From Desulfobacterales bacterium (lineage in GTDB: Bacteria > Desulfobacterota > Syntrophobacteria > B119-G9): a stretch of DNA of 25,721 nt. The stretch is taken from assembly GCA_026992215.1 (NCBI GenBank), contig JALXAI010000102.1, forward strand, positions 1 through 25,721. The letters run 5' to 3'. The notes beneath the pieces are model-generated. The model did no database searches and was not told the DNA's origin. It worked only from the letters and a program-made list of their open reading frames with translations. Made by a program: the position numbers and the translations under genes. Within the stretch, counting starts at the first letter, position 1; each line of letters opens with the position of its first letter. This document shows positions 14,083 to 23,666 of this stretch, piece by piece.

Positions 14083-14814
14083 ATGAACCAGAAGAAAAAA
14101 GATGCTGGCAACTCCTCCTCTCCCCTTCCCGGCGTGGTTCCTGGCAGGTATTCCAGGAACCTGGGTACGATAGGAAAAAACGGGCAGGAAAGGCTTTCGG
14201 CGTCTGTAGTAATCGTCGCCGGACTTGGTGGGCTGGGCGGATACGTGGTCGAAATTCTTGCTCGCCTCGGCATCGGAACCATTGTCGGCATCGACTGTGA
14301 TTCTTTTGAAGAAAGCAACCTTAACCGCCAGCTATTCGCCGACAAAGAATCTCTCGGCAGGCGGAAAGCTACCGTGGCGAAAGAAAAGATCCTTTTGATA
14401 AACGACAGGGTAAACTTTATAGCTGTCGATGACAGGATCGAATCTGTCAAAGACGATCTTTACGCGGGGACGCACCTGATATTTGACTGCCTTGATAATG
14501 CTGCTTCCAGGATTTTTTTGCAGAGCAAGGCAAAAGTACATGGCATCCCGCTGGTACACGGATCCGTCGGCGGCTGGTACGCTCAGGTAGCACTGGTTTT
14601 ACCCGGATGTGATCTTCTAAGCAAGATGTACGGTGACTTTCCCGATTCCGCGGGAATAGAACATGAACTGGGCATGCCCTCGTTTATACCTCCCGTTGCC
14701 TCCGGAATAATGGTGTGCGAAGGGGTAAAGGTTCTGCTGGGCAGAAGTCACGGGGGCAGTTTCCTCGTTTTTCTCGACCTTCTCAACAACGAGTTCGAAC
14801 ACCTAACTTTTTGA
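14083..14814 (+). CDS. ThiF/MoeB/HesA-family E1-like adenylyltransferase
   Basis: The product is 243 residues, a normal length for MoeB or HesA. It has the nucleotide-binding loop GLGGLGG (47-53), the D-x-D-x-F-E-x-SNLNRQ segment (71-83), RRKA with the conserved Lys (93-96) and DCLDNAASR (135-143). It should adenylate the Gly-Gly end of the carrier encoded 8 nt upstream. Unlike typical MoeB it lacks the two CxxC pairs that bind zinc: only Cys176 remains where the first pair should be, and none is near the C-terminus. The short N-terminal extension (NQKKKDAGNSSSP) is unusual. The two genes form a two-gene unit; the next gene has its own promoter. Confidence 0.9.
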   Translation: MNQKKKDAGNSSSPLPGVVPGRYSRNLGTIGKNGQERLSASVVIVAGLGGLGGYVVEILARLGIGTIVGIDCDSFEESNLNRQLFADKESLGRRKATVAKEKILLINDRVNFIAVDDRIESVKDDLYAGTHLIFDCLDNAASRIFLQSKAKVHGIPLVHGSVGGWYAQVALVLPGCDLLSKMYGDFPDSAGIEHELGMPSFIPPVASGIMVCEGVKVLLGRSHGGSFLVFLDLLNNEFEHLTF

Positions 14815-14860
14815 ACGTCGATCAAAAACATCCTCTTTTAATCCGTGCAATAGAAAAGCC

Positions 14861-14888
14861 TTGACAAGAGGGGCTTGCAGAATACAAT
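14861..14888 (+). promoter_or_regulatory. Sigma70-type promoter upstream of the carboxyltransferase operon
   Basis: A perfect TTGACA (14861-14866), 16 nt, then TACAAT (14883-14888). Transcription would start near 14895, leaving a leader of about 95 nt before the start codon at 14989. It lies in the 174-nt gap behind the E1-like gene. Confidence 0.7.
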
Positions 14889-14988
14889 ATCTTGAATTTA
14901 TGCGGGATCCGTTGTTACGGGTCCGGAGCACTCGAACAACTGACAATGGTTATCACCAGAGGCAATTCGTTTATGAGGAGATTCGAAC

Positions 14989-16542
14989 ATGGGTATTGTG
15001 GCTGACAAGATTCGGGAACTTAAAGAAAAAGAGGCCAAGATCAAGGAGATGGGCGGCCCGAAGGCCGTGGAAAAGCAGCATCAGCGAGGCAAACTAACGG
15101 CGAGGGAGCGGCTTGACAGGTTTTTTGACCCGGGAACCTTCAAGGAACTGGACATATTTGTCAAGCATCGCGGCACCCTTTTCGGACTTGATAAAATGGA
15201 AATCCCCGCAGACGGTGTTATTACCGGATATGGCCTTGTAAACGGGCGAAAGGTCTTCGCTTTTTCCCAGGACTTCACTGCCAGGGCCGGAACCCTGGGA
15301 GAGATGCATTCGAAGAAAATATGCAAGGTAATGGATCTGGCATTGAAGGTGGGCGTGCCCCTGGTCGGTTTCAACGATTCGGGTGGTGCGAGAATTCAGG
15401 AAGGAGTTGACGCTCTTTCCGGCTACGGCCAGATCTTTTACAGAAACGCCATCGCCTCGGGGGTTATTCCTCAGATATCCGCCATTATGGGGCCGTGCGC
15501 GGGAGGCGCCGTGTATTCGCCCGCCATGACGGATTTTGTCTTCATGGTAAAGAAAACGAGCTACATGTTTATCACCGGCCCCGACGTCATAAAATCGGTT
15601 CTTGGCGAAGTAATCACTCATGAAGAACTGGGAGGTGCAAACGCTCACGCAACCAAGAGCGGGGTTGCCCAGTTTGCGTGCGAAAACGACGAAGACGCGA
15701 TAGAGCAGATAAAGGTACTTCTGAGCTTTTTACCGAACAACAACGTGGATGATCCGCCTGTTTCGTCCACCAACGATGAACCCGGAAGAATCTGCCCCGA
15801 ACTTGATTCCATAATACCTGACAACCCCATGGGATCCTACGACATGAAAAACGTTATCACTTCCATCGTGGATGACGGTTTTTTCTTCGAAGTGCACAAG
15901 GATTATGCCCAGAACATCGTGGTTGGTTTTGCCCGATTGAACGGGAGACCCATTGGTATAATTGCCAACCAACCCCTTGTGCTCGCCGGGTGCCTCGATA
16001 TCAACTCTTCAGACAAGGCCACCCGTTTCATTCGTTTCTGCGATTCGTTCAATATTCCTCTTCTGACCATTGCGGACGTTCCCGGGTACCTTCCGGGAAG
16101 CGAGCAGGAATGGGGCGGAATAATCAGGCACGGAGCGAAGCTGCTGTGGTGTTACTCGGAAGCTACCGTACCGAAGGTGACCCTCATTACAAGGAAGGAC
16201 TACGGTGGTTCCTATCTCGCCATGTGCTCAAAGGACCTTGGAGCAGACATCGCCCTGGCATGGCCGACTGCCGAGATCGCGGTCATGGGAGCGGAGGGAG
16301 CCGCCAATATCATTCACAGGCGAGAAATCGCGGCGGCAGAAGATCCCGAGGCAAAGAGAAAGGAGAAGATCGAGGAGTACCGGAAACTCCTTTACAATCC
16401 TTACATCGCGGCCTCAAGAGGGTACATCGACGGCGTGATTGTGCCCAGCGAAACCAGGGCAAGACTAGTGGACGCCTTTGAAACGCTGGCAACCAAAAGA
16501 GAAATGCTGCCGCCCAAAAAGCACGGCAACATACCAATGTAG
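14989..16542 (+). CDS. Acyl-CoA carboxylase/decarboxylase carboxyltransferase subunit (MmdA/PccB family)
   Basis: The product is 517 residues, full length for the family; GAGGAG lies 9 nt before the ATG. The two crotonase-fold carboxyltransferase halves are visible: FNDSGGARIQEGV (128-140) and GPCAGGAVYSPA (168-179) in the first, ADVPGYLPGSEQEWGGIIRH and KDYGGSYLAMCSKDLGAD in the second. The C-terminal PPKKHGNIPM is typical of propionyl-/methylmalonyl-CoA enzymes. It moves CO2 between biotin and propionyl-CoA or methylmalonyl-CoA, either as carboxylase beta subunit or as the alpha subunit of methylmalonyl-CoA decarboxylase or transcarboxylase. No biotin carboxylase, biotin carrier or membrane decarboxylase subunit is adjacent, so the direction of reaction stays open. 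It is first in a unit with valS and nadC. Confidence 0.93.
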   Translation: MGIVADKIRELKEKEAKIKEMGGPKAVEKQHQRGKLTARERLDRFFDPGTFKELDIFVKHRGTLFGLDKMEIPADGVITGYGLVNGRKVFAFSQDFTARAGTLGEMHSKKICKVMDLALKVGVPLVGFNDSGGARIQEGVDALSGYGQIFYRNAIASGVIPQISAIMGPCAGGAVYSPAMTDFVFMVKKTSYMFITGPDVIKSVLGEVITHEELGGANAHATKSGVAQFACENDEDAIEQIKVLLSFLPNNNVDDPPVSSTNDEPGRICPELDSIIPDNPMGSYDMKNVITSIVDDGFFFEVHKDYAQNIVVGFARLNGRPIGIIANQPLVLAGCLDINSSDKATRFIRFCDSFNIPLLTIADVPGYLPGSEQEWGGIIRHGAKLLWCYSEATVPKVTLITRKDYGGSYLAMCSKDLGADIALAWPTAEIAVMGAEGAANIIHRREIAAAEDPEAKRKEKIEEYRKLLYNPYIAASRGYIDGVIVPSETRARLVDAFETLATKREMLPPKKHGNIPM

Positions 16543-16586
16543 CTTATCAAGTAATACAGATAATACGGAGTAGTGACGGACTGACC

Positions 16587-19259
16587 ATGACAGATACTAA
16601 AACTCTTCCCAAGGCATACGAACCTTTCGAGGTTGAACAGAAGTGGTACCGGTTCTGGATGGAAAAAAATCTTTTCCACGCAGACGAGAAAGCGGAAGGC
16701 GAGACCTTTTCCATCGTTATTCCTCCACCCAACGTCACCGGAAGTCTCCACATGGGTCATGCCCTGAACAATACCCTTCAGGACATCCTTTGCAGATACA
16801 AAAGGATGAAAGGGTACATAGTATTGTGGATGCCGGGAACAGATCATGCGGGGATAGCAACCCAGAACGTGGTTGAAAAGCAACTGGCATCCGAAGGGCT
16901 CACGCGCCAGCAACTGGGGCGAGAAAAATTCATCGAAAGGGTCTGGGAGTGGAAGGAAGAATACGGGGGGAAGATAGTTAACCAGTTAAAGAGGCTCGGA
17001 GCATCATGTGACTGGGCAAGAGAACGTTTTACCATGGACGAGGGTCTCTCGCGAGCAGTGAGACTCGTATTCGTTACCCTGTACAACGACGGACTTATTT
17101 ACAGGGGACACAGGATAATTAACTGGTGCCCGAGGTGTGAAACAGCCCTTGCCAACCTTGAAGTCGAACCTGAAGAACACGACGGGTTTCTTTATTACAT
17201 CAGGTACCCCATCGAGTGTGAAGATGATTACATCACCGTGGCAACCACTCGCCCCGAAACCATGCTCGGGGACACGGCAGTAGCCGTGAATCCGGATGAC
17301 CCGCGCTACATAAAATACCACGGCAAAAAGGCGGTGTTGCCGCTGGTGGGGAGAGTGCTACCGATCATAGCCGATTCGTATGTTGAACCCGAATTCGGGA
17401 CAGGAGCCCTCAAGATAACTCCCGCTCACGACCCTTATGACTTTGAAATTGGTAAAAAGCACAATCTCGATTCGATACAGGTTATAGATGAAAAGGGCAA
17501 AATGTCCGGGGCTGCAGGGAAATACGCGGGGCTGGACCGTTATGAATGCCGCGAGAAGATTCTGGAAGATCTCAAGGAGCAGGGATACCTGGAAAAAGTC
17601 GAAAAATACCAGCACAGGGTCGGCCACTGTTACCGATGTAAGACGGTTATCGAACCGGCTCTTTCGGAGCAGTGGTTTATCAAGATAAAGCCCCTGGCGG
17701 ATGAAGCGATCAGGGCGGTGAAAGACAGTCGAACCAGGATAATCCCCGAGCAGTGGACTAAAAACTACTTTGAGTGGTTGGAAAATATAGAGGATTGGTG
17801 CATTTCGAGGCAAATCTGGTGGGGTCATCGAATTCCGGCCTGGCATTGCAGAGAATGCGGATCTGTCACGGTATCCATGGAAACTCCGGACAGGTGTTCG
17901 GGTTGCGGAAGTACCGACATATACCAGGATACCGATGTGCTCGACACGTGGTTCAGCTCGGCTCTCTGGCCTTTTTCCACCCTCGGTTGGCCCGAGAAAA
18001 CCCTCGAACTTGAACGCTTTTATCCCACATCCGTGCTTGTAACCGGATTTGATATCTTATTTTTCTGGGTAGCCCGAATGATGATGATGGGACTCTACTT
18101 CATGAAAGATGTCCCGTTTTATGACGTGTATATTCACGCCCTTGTCCGCGACGCGGAAGGCCAGAAGATGAGCAAGTCGAAGGGAAACGTTATTGACCCG
18201 CTCATAATGATGGACAAGTACGGGACAGACGCACTTAGGTTTACCCTGACAGCCTTCGCAATCCAGGGCAGGGACATAAAGCTTTCTGAAGAAAGGATTG
18301 AAGGATACAGGCATTTTGTAAACAAGATCTGGAACGCATCCCGCTTCGCCCTGATGAACCTGGATGATTTTACTCCGCAAGGTGAGTATCCTCCAAAGCC
18401 CACAACCCTGGCAAACCGATGGATACTCAGCGCCGTTCAGAAAGTGATAAAGGAGGTCGAGTACTCTCTTGAAAACTACGTTTTTAACCAGGCTGCCACG
18501 GCATCGTACCAGTTTTTCTGGCACCAGTTCTGCGACTGGTATCTGGAAATAATCAAGCCTGTTTTGTATGGTGAAAAAAACGAGATCCGCGAGGAGACTC
18601 AAGCCACCATGCTCTACGTCCTGGAAACCATGCTCAAGCTTCTCCACCCCATCATGCCTTTCGTCACGGAAGAACTGTGGCAAAAGTTACCAAGGGCAAA
18701 CGGTGCAATAAGCATCATGGTGGCACCTTTTCCGGAAGCAAGAGAGGACTTCGTGGACGAAGAGGCCGAAAAAGAAGTGGAACTGATAACAGAGGTGATC
18801 GGCAGCATCAGGAACATCAGGGGAGAGATGAACATACCTCCGTCAAAGCTTATAGACGCGGAATGCCTGTGTTCAACAGCGGAAGAAAAGAAACTTCTTG
18901 AATCCACACAAAGAACCATCAAGGACCTGGCCAAGCTGTCCAATCTTACCATCAGAACCGACGGAAAGAAGCCGAAAGCGGCGGCAAGCGCGGTTGTGCA
19001 CGGGATGGAGATCTTTGTGCCTCTAAGAGGCGTGATAGATTTCGAAGCGGAGAAAAAACGCCTTGATAAGGAAATAAGAAAGCTCGAAAAAGAAATGGAA
19101 AGGACTCAGAAGAAGCTCCAGAGCAAAAACTTTCTTGAAAAAGCTCCACCCGAAATCGTGCAAAAGGAAAGGGACAAGTTTAGCAGGCTTGATACCAAGC
19201 TCGCTAAATTGCAGCACAATTACGACACGATAAAAACAATTCAATCGGAAATATCGTAA
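16587..19259 (+). CDS. valS: Valyl-tRNA synthetase
   Basis: The product is 890 residues, the usual length. It charges tRNA-Val with valine in the cytoplasm. Class I signatures are clear: PPPNVTGSLHMGHAL with the HIGH-type HMGH (55-58) and KMSKS (527-531). The editing domain lies between them (TTRPETMLGDTAVAVNP). Zinc-ribbon cysteines appear in WCPRC, CYRC and CRECG/CSGCG. The C-terminal arm is a coiled coil (FEAEKKRLDKEIRKLEKEME and beyond), as in valine enzymes. The start ATG has only a distant GGAG, about 16 nt upstream, so initiation may be weak or coupled. It follows the carboxyltransferase by 44 nt and precedes nadC by 2 nt. Confidence 0.98.
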   Translation: MTDTKTLPKAYEPFEVEQKWYRFWMEKNLFHADEKAEGETFSIVIPPPNVTGSLHMGHALNNTLQDILCRYKRMKGYIVLWMPGTDHAGIATQNVVEKQLASEGLTRQQLGREKFIERVWEWKEEYGGKIVNQLKRLGASCDWARERFTMDEGLSRAVRLVFVTLYNDGLIYRGHRIINWCPRCETALANLEVEPEEHDGFLYYIRYPIECEDDYITVATTRPETMLGDTAVAVNPDDPRYIKYHGKKAVLPLVGRVLPIIADSYVEPEFGTGALKITPAHDPYDFEIGKKHNLDSIQVIDEKGKMSGAAGKYAGLDRYECREKILEDLKEQGYLEKVEKYQHRVGHCYRCKTVIEPALSEQWFIKIKPLADEAIRAVKDSRTRIIPEQWTKNYFEWLENIEDWCISRQIWWGHRIPAWHCRECGSVTVSMETPDRCSGCGSTDIYQDTDVLDTWFSSALWPFSTLGWPEKTLELERFYPTSVLVTGFDILFFWVARMMMMGLYFMKDVPFYDVYIHALVRDAEGQKMSKSKGNVIDPLIMMDKYGTDALRFTLTAFAIQGRDIKLSEERIEGYRHFVNKIWNASRFALMNLDDFTPQGEYPPKPTTLANRWILSAVQKVIKEVEYSLENYVFNQAATASYQFFWHQFCDWYLEIIKPVLYGEKNEIREETQATMLYVLETMLKLLHPIMPFVTEELWQKLPRANGAISIMVAPFPEAREDFVDEEAEKEVELITEVIGSIRNIRGEMNIPPSKLIDAECLCSTAEEKKLLESTQRTIKDLAKLSNLTIRTDGKKPKAAASAVVHGMEIFVPLRGVIDFEAEKKRLDKEIRKLEKEMERTQKKLQSKNFLEKAPPEIVQKERDKFSRLDTKLAKLQHNYDTIKTIQSEIS

Positions 19260-19261
19260 AA

Positions 19262-20098
19262 ATGGTCCAACGAAAATTTAACCCGGATCATCTCCTCGAA
19301 GCCGCTCTCGCGGAAGATCTGGGTTGCGGTGATGTTACCACCGCCGCACTGGTTTCACCCTCAGTCGACGGGCACGCTCAGGTCATAGCCAGAGAGCCCC
19401 TGGTGCTTTCGGGGAGCGGTGTTTTTTCCCGGGTCTTTCAAATTCTTGATCCGGAAGTACAAATCACCACACATTTTGAGGACGGAAACCGGGTAGCTTC
19501 CAACACCACTTTCCTCGAAATTCACGGAAAACTGGCTTCCATACTGTCTGCCGAAAGGGTTGCCCTGAACCTTTTACAGCGTCTCAGCGGCATTGCCACC
19601 TACACCAGGAAGTTCGTAGAGGCGGTAAAGGACTATCCGGTGCAGATAGTCGATACCAGAAAAACCACTCCCCTGTGGCGGAACCTCGAAAAAAAGGCGG
19701 TACGAGACGGCGGAGCCGCGAATCATCGTTTCGGACTTTTCGACGGAATTCTAATAAAAGACAATCATATAGCAGCATGTAAAGGGATAAAAGAGGCCGT
19801 CTTAAAGGCCAGAAAATCCTGCCATCATCTCCTTAAGGTGGAAATAGAAGTTGAAAACCTGGATCAATTTAAAGAAGCTCTTGAGGCAGGAGCAGACGCA
19901 ATCATGCTTGACAACATGTCACCGGAAGAAATCCGCACGGCCGTCACCCTGGCTCGGGGCAGGGTAATCCTCGAAGCGTCCGGTGGAATAACTCTGGACA
20001 ACGTGCGCGAATACGCCGAAAGCGGTGTGGACCTGATAAGCCTCGGCACCCTTACCCACTCTGCTCCGGCAGTGGACATAAGTCTCGAGATTTCATAA
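19262..20098 (+). CDS. nadC: Quinolinate phosphoribosyltransferase (decarboxylating)
   Basis: The product is 278 residues, normal length. It converts quinolinate and phosphoribosyl pyrophosphate to nicotinate mononucleotide in NAD synthesis. Family motifs are EDLGCGDVTT (18-27), AERVALNLLQRLSGIAT (97-113), DTRKTTPLWR (131-140), AVRDGGAANHR (146-156), LIKDNH (164-169) and LEASGGI, with the usual GGG reduced to GGA. The ATG lies 2 nt after the valS stop, so translation is probably coupled. No nadA or nadB is in the window. Confidence 0.97.
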   Translation: MVQRKFNPDHLLEAALAEDLGCGDVTTAALVSPSVDGHAQVIAREPLVLSGSGVFSRVFQILDPEVQITTHFEDGNRVASNTTFLEIHGKLASILSAERVALNLLQRLSGIATYTRKFVEAVKDYPVQIVDTRKTTPLWRNLEKKAVRDGGAANHRFGLFDGILIKDNHIAACKGIKEAVLKARKSCHHLLKVEIEVENLDQFKEALEAGADAIMLDNMSPEEIRTAVTLARGRVILEASGGITLDNVREYAESGVDLISLGTLTHSAPAVDISLEIS

Positions 20099-20456
20099 AC
20101 CCTTCCCAGGAGATATAAACTGCCCCCGCGAGAATCGCTCACAAACTTTCTTGCCGTATTGTTGAACCAAATTTTTGACAGAACCAGTTGATTTATTTTA
20201 CCATGTTTTTATGGCTCAACTTCCAGCTACTGCAGGCTCCACGTTGATGAAAAGCTGCCGGATGTCCCGGAATTGTTCACGCTAACGCCCGTGGTCTTTT
20301 ACCCGGAGGTAAAAAACGGGGGCATGAGAATTTATGCAGAGGAGATAGCAGGTGAGGGTTTTCGTGAAATCATTTGTAGGAGTTCAGCCACATTCCTCCC
20401 TGCTGGTGGCATTTTCACGTAAAGGTGTTTAACCACAAACCGGTTAGAGGTGAACC
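20099..20456. other. Intergenic with a possible weak promoter
   Basis: About 360 bases between nadC and the zinc-finger gene. TTGACA at 20175-20180 has a poor partner (TTACCA, 17 nt further). A TTTTACC/GGTAAAA inverted repeat lies near 20300. No gene or RNA was recognised. Confidence 0.35.
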
Positions 20457-21884
20457 ATGGCCATAGTATGCGACTACCACCCGCAAAAGCGCGCTCACTG
20501 GTATTGCCCGTCTTGCAACAAGAACTACTGCTCTTCGTGTGCAATAATCCGGGAAACAGACATGTACGGCGCGAAGAAAATCCACAGGCTCTGCCCGCAT
20601 TGCAACCTCGATCTTCAAACCCACTCAGCTGAAAACATCATCGAACCCTTCTGGCGTATACTGCATAAGTTTTTCGCGTACCCCTTCCAGAGTCGCCCCT
20701 TAATATTGATGCTGATTCTTTCGTCCGCTTTTGTCATCATTTCCGGTCCCGGTCTTTTTTATTCTCTGCTTCGTTTTGTCCTGTGGGCGGTGCTCTTAAA
20801 GTATTCCTTTTGTGTTCTCAAAAAGACCGCCACCGGTTCACTGGAAGCACCCGAATTGAATATGAAAAACCTGTCGGACAACTTTGAGATAGTGTTCAAG
20901 CAGATCGCGATCTACCTCATCACCGCGTTTCTTTTCATTGAAATCGCAAAAACCGCCGGGGCTTTCGTCGGGATCCTTTTTCTCCTCTTTTCCTTTCTTT
21001 CCATTCCGGCAATGCTCCTCGTTCTCATAGCCACGGACAGCCTTATTGCCGCTCTTAACCCGATGATATTTGTCAGGGTCGCATGGAGAATCGGCTGGGG
21101 ATACTTATTAATGTATTTTTTCTACGTCCTGCTGGGATCCGCGCCCAACACCATTACCTATCTGACTGTCGGTCACCTGCCTCTTCTACTCGTACTCTTC
21201 ATTTCTTTTTTCGCCAAGAGCTACTACGTAATCATTTCGTATCACTTGATGGGTTACGTACTGTACCAGTACCACGAGGATATCGGGTATGAAGTGGAAA
21301 TCGAGGACCAGAGTTACCTTAAGGAAGCAACTGAAGCCCTGGAAGGCGACGAGGAGCTTATTCGCAGGGCAAACATCCTGCTCAGGGAAGGAAAAGCCCC
21401 GGAAGCACTCAAGCTGATAAAAGATAGAACGGGTGGCAATATCGATAACCTTCAGCTTGCCGACCTTTATTTCAGGCTTCTAAAAACCTCCGGCGACGCA
21501 AAAGAAGTAGTACTTTTCGGCAAGAAATACCTGGAGATGCTGGCAAATCACGCGGACGCGGAAAAGCTGACGGGAGTCTATACAGACTGTGTATCTCGCG
21601 ACAAAAACTTCCCGCTTCCGGCCCCCGTTGCCTTTAAAATAGCTAAAACACTGACCAATCACGGCCATCACAAGGAAGCCGTGGCCGCCTATAACCGGTT
21701 CATAAAATCAAACCCGGAACATCGCCTTGTCCCGGAAGCCTATTACATGGCCGCAGGTATAATTGAAAAGGAATTCGGCAACAAGCAGCAGGCTCTTAAA
21801 ATATTAAAGGGGTTAATGAAGAAGTATCCCAACCACGGCATCATGCCTTACGTAAAAAGATACGTCGATAGCCTCACGACCTAG
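20457..21884 (+). CDS. B-box-like zinc finger / multi-helix membrane / TPR protein
   Basis: The product is 475 residues, with AGAGGTGAACC before the ATG. Residues 1-50 form a B-box-like zinc finger: Cys5, His8, Cys17, Cys20, Cys25, Cys28 and then Cys46/Cys49. Residues about 65-270 hold five or six membrane helices (from PLILMLILSSAFVIIS to LPLLLVLFISFF), resembling DUF4013- or Yip1-like regions, though I cannot confirm the family. Residues about 300-475 are tetratricopeptide-like helices (EALKLIKDR, HKEAVAAYNRFIKSNPEH, QALKILKGLMKKYPNH). This tail resembles that of the convergent rhomboid protein, whose stop lies 10 nt away. The finger and TPR probably face the cytoplasm. Function is unknown. 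Confidence 0.85.
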   Translation: MAIVCDYHPQKRAHWYCPSCNKNYCSSCAIIRETDMYGAKKIHRLCPHCNLDLQTHSAENIIEPFWRILHKFFAYPFQSRPLILMLILSSAFVIISGPGLFYSLLRFVLWAVLLKYSFCVLKKTATGSLEAPELNMKNLSDNFEIVFKQIAIYLITAFLFIEIAKTAGAFVGILFLLFSFLSIPAMLLVLIATDSLIAALNPMIFVRVAWRIGWGYLLMYFFYVLLGSAPNTITYLTVGHLPLLLVLFISFFAKSYYVIISYHLMGYVLYQYHEDIGYEVEIEDQSYLKEATEALEGDEELIRRANILLREGKAPEALKLIKDRTGGNIDNLQLADLYFRLLKTSGDAKEVVLFGKKYLEMLANHADAEKLTGVYTDCVSRDKNFPLPAPVAFKIAKTLTNHGHHKEAVAAYNRFIKSNPEHRLVPEAYYMAAGIIEKEFGNKQQALKILKGLMKKYPNHGIMPYVKRYVDSLTT

Positions 21885-21894
21885 CACGAGGACA

Positions 21895-23376
21895 TCATGG
21901 TCGGGTCGAACACAGGAGACGCCCGGCGATTTTTGATTCGGAGGTGTGAGGAAAGCGCTTCCGGACAAGCCTTAAGATTCCGAGACCCTTTTCTACCTTG
22001 CCGGTTTTCAGGTAGCCCTGGCCCAGCTTCAAAAGCCCCACCGGCAACATTTTAAACGCGGGGTTTTTCTTTAAGAAGAGGGCCATGATTTTTTCAGCAT
22101 CCTTTAAGTAGCCGCTTCTGACAAAGGCCATGGATATTTCATGCAGCAATTCCGGCTCAATGCCCGGGTTGCTCGATATGCGAGTATATTCCGTGTAGAC
22201 TTTTAACAGTTGACCATGCTCGGAGGGCACCTTGCAAAGATAGCTCATGTACCGTTTTGCCGCGAGCCGATACTCTTCGCTGCCCGGATTTTGCCTTTCG
22301 ATCCGGTAGAGACGACTCAAGGCCTTTTCGTTGTTCGGCTCAATTTTCAGAACCTCCTTCAAAAGTTCCCTGGCTTCTTCAAAATGCAGGGTTTCCATTT
22401 TCTTGAGGGCAAGCTCAAAAAGATGGGCGACTTTTTCGGAAGGCTCCTCTTTGAAAACATCTTCGTCCACCATCTTCAAAACTTTCACGTTAAAGTATCC
22501 AATGGCCGAACCAGCAACGAGCCCACCCACGTGAGCCATGTAGGCCACGTTTGAGAAGGTGGAGAAAAAGAGTTGAAAGATTTCTTTCAGGATCCAGGCG
22601 GGAAGGAGTATTATTGCGGGAATCCTTTTGTAATCGAAGTAAAACCCCAGGGAGTAAAATACCTTTATTCTGGCCCTTCCGTAGGAGACCATCATTGCCC
22701 CAACAAGTCCCGAGATGGCACCAGAGGCACCGAGGAGAGGAATATGGCTGTGCAGATTGAACAGGCAGTAGGTAAAAACAGCGGCAACTCCGGTAAGCAA
22801 GTAAAACGGCAGATAGATAAACTTGTTCCATCCTGCCTCCACCACCGATCCAACAAGCCACAGAAACAGCATGTTTCCAAAAAGATGCATGAAACTTCCG
22901 TGAAGGAACATGTGTGTAACCAGGCTAACCGCCCTGGGTTCCGCCGGAATAAACGCGTAATGGTAACCGACCACCCGGGAAAGCTTCTTCCGGTAATTGT
23001 CCCTCCGCACCTTCCACCATGGATAAATCTTTTCACCGGGAGTTATAATACGGCCGGCTAGAAGCTTGTCCATGAATTCATCATCCCTTTTCATCTTTGA
23101 ATAGATCATCAGTAGATCATTCTGATTATACTTTTTCTTGCCTTTCAAAAACGAAAGTTCTGATAGCCTGTTACGAGACTTCAGGTAGTCGACGTATCTC
23201 GTGCATTCAACCCCGGCCAGACCCGATTTTAAGTAGTAACCGAGAGCTTTCTCAAAATTTTTTGAATCACTGCTCTGAAACACAATGAAGACAAAGCAGT
23301 TCACGAGTATCAGCGAAAGGGTTAACCACGGAAAGTTCTCCCTGTTTAACCTGCCTGTAAGTGGGACAATGAGCAT
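21895..23376 (-). CDS. Rhomboid-family intramembrane serine protease with C-terminal TPR domain
   Basis: The product is 493 residues, with TTTGAGGT before the ATG. One helix (17-33) is followed by an insert of about 100 residues before the rhomboid core, which is long for the family. The core has HGSFMHLFGNM (159-169), GASGAISG with catalytic Ser218, and AYMAHVGG with catalytic His282, so the Ser-His dyad is intact. Rhomboids cut membrane helices of substrates. From about residue 312 the protein is TPR-like (EEARELLKEVLKIEPNNEKA, KDAEKIMALFLKKNP, KGLGILRLVRKRFP), probably cytoplasmic, and co-linear with the tail of the convergent zinc-finger protein. No substrate is evident. Confidence 0.93.
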   Translation of the reverse strand: MLIVPLTGRLNRENFPWLTLSLILVNCFVFIVFQSSDSKNFEKALGYYLKSGLAGVECTRYVDYLKSRNRLSELSFLKGKKKYNQNDLLMIYSKMKRDDEFMDKLLAGRIITPGEKIYPWWKVRRDNYRKKLSRVVGYHYAFIPAEPRAVSLVTHMFLHGSFMHLFGNMLFLWLVGSVVEAGWNKFIYLPFYLLTGVAAVFTYCLFNLHSHIPLLGASGAISGLVGAMMVSYGRARIKVFYSLGFYFDYKRIPAIILLPAWILKEIFQLFFSTFSNVAYMAHVGGLVAGSAIGYFNVKVLKMVDEDVFKEEPSEKVAHLFELALKKMETLHFEEARELLKEVLKIEPNNEKALSRLYRIERQNPGSEEYRLAAKRYMSYLCKVPSEHGQLLKVYTEYTRISSNPGIEPELLHEISMAFVRSGYLKDAEKIMALFLKKNPAFKMLPVGLLKLGQGYLKTGKVEKGLGILRLVRKRFPHTSESKIAGRLLCSTRP

Positions 23377-23517
23377 AACGATACCTCAAAAAACCTGATC
23401 CAGCGGAATAAGACTCGCGTTCGCCCAAAGCCGCCTGTTCCACAAACGTTCTCGCTACGCTGCAGAACGGGCATACTGCCAGATTAAACAATTTGCTTGA
23501 GGGATTTCAAATCTTTC

Positions 23518-23540
23518 CGATTTTTGCTCAGCAAAAATCG
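23518..23540. repeat. Perfect palindrome, 11-bp arms
   Basis: CGATTTTTGCT, one central C, AGCAAAAATCG. It lies about 140 nt upstream of the rhomboid start codon and could be an operator; a spacer of one base makes an RNA hairpin less likely than a dimeric protein site. Confidence 0.5.
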
Positions 23541-23666
23541 CCGATCTCTTCATTTGTCCGTTGCCCGGCATGGATTTTCCACCCTGAGGTCTCATCGGAG
23601 AGATTGTACCGGGATTCCGGTGAAGCAGAGCCGGTTACGAGGACTGAAAACGACAGGAGAGCTGCG

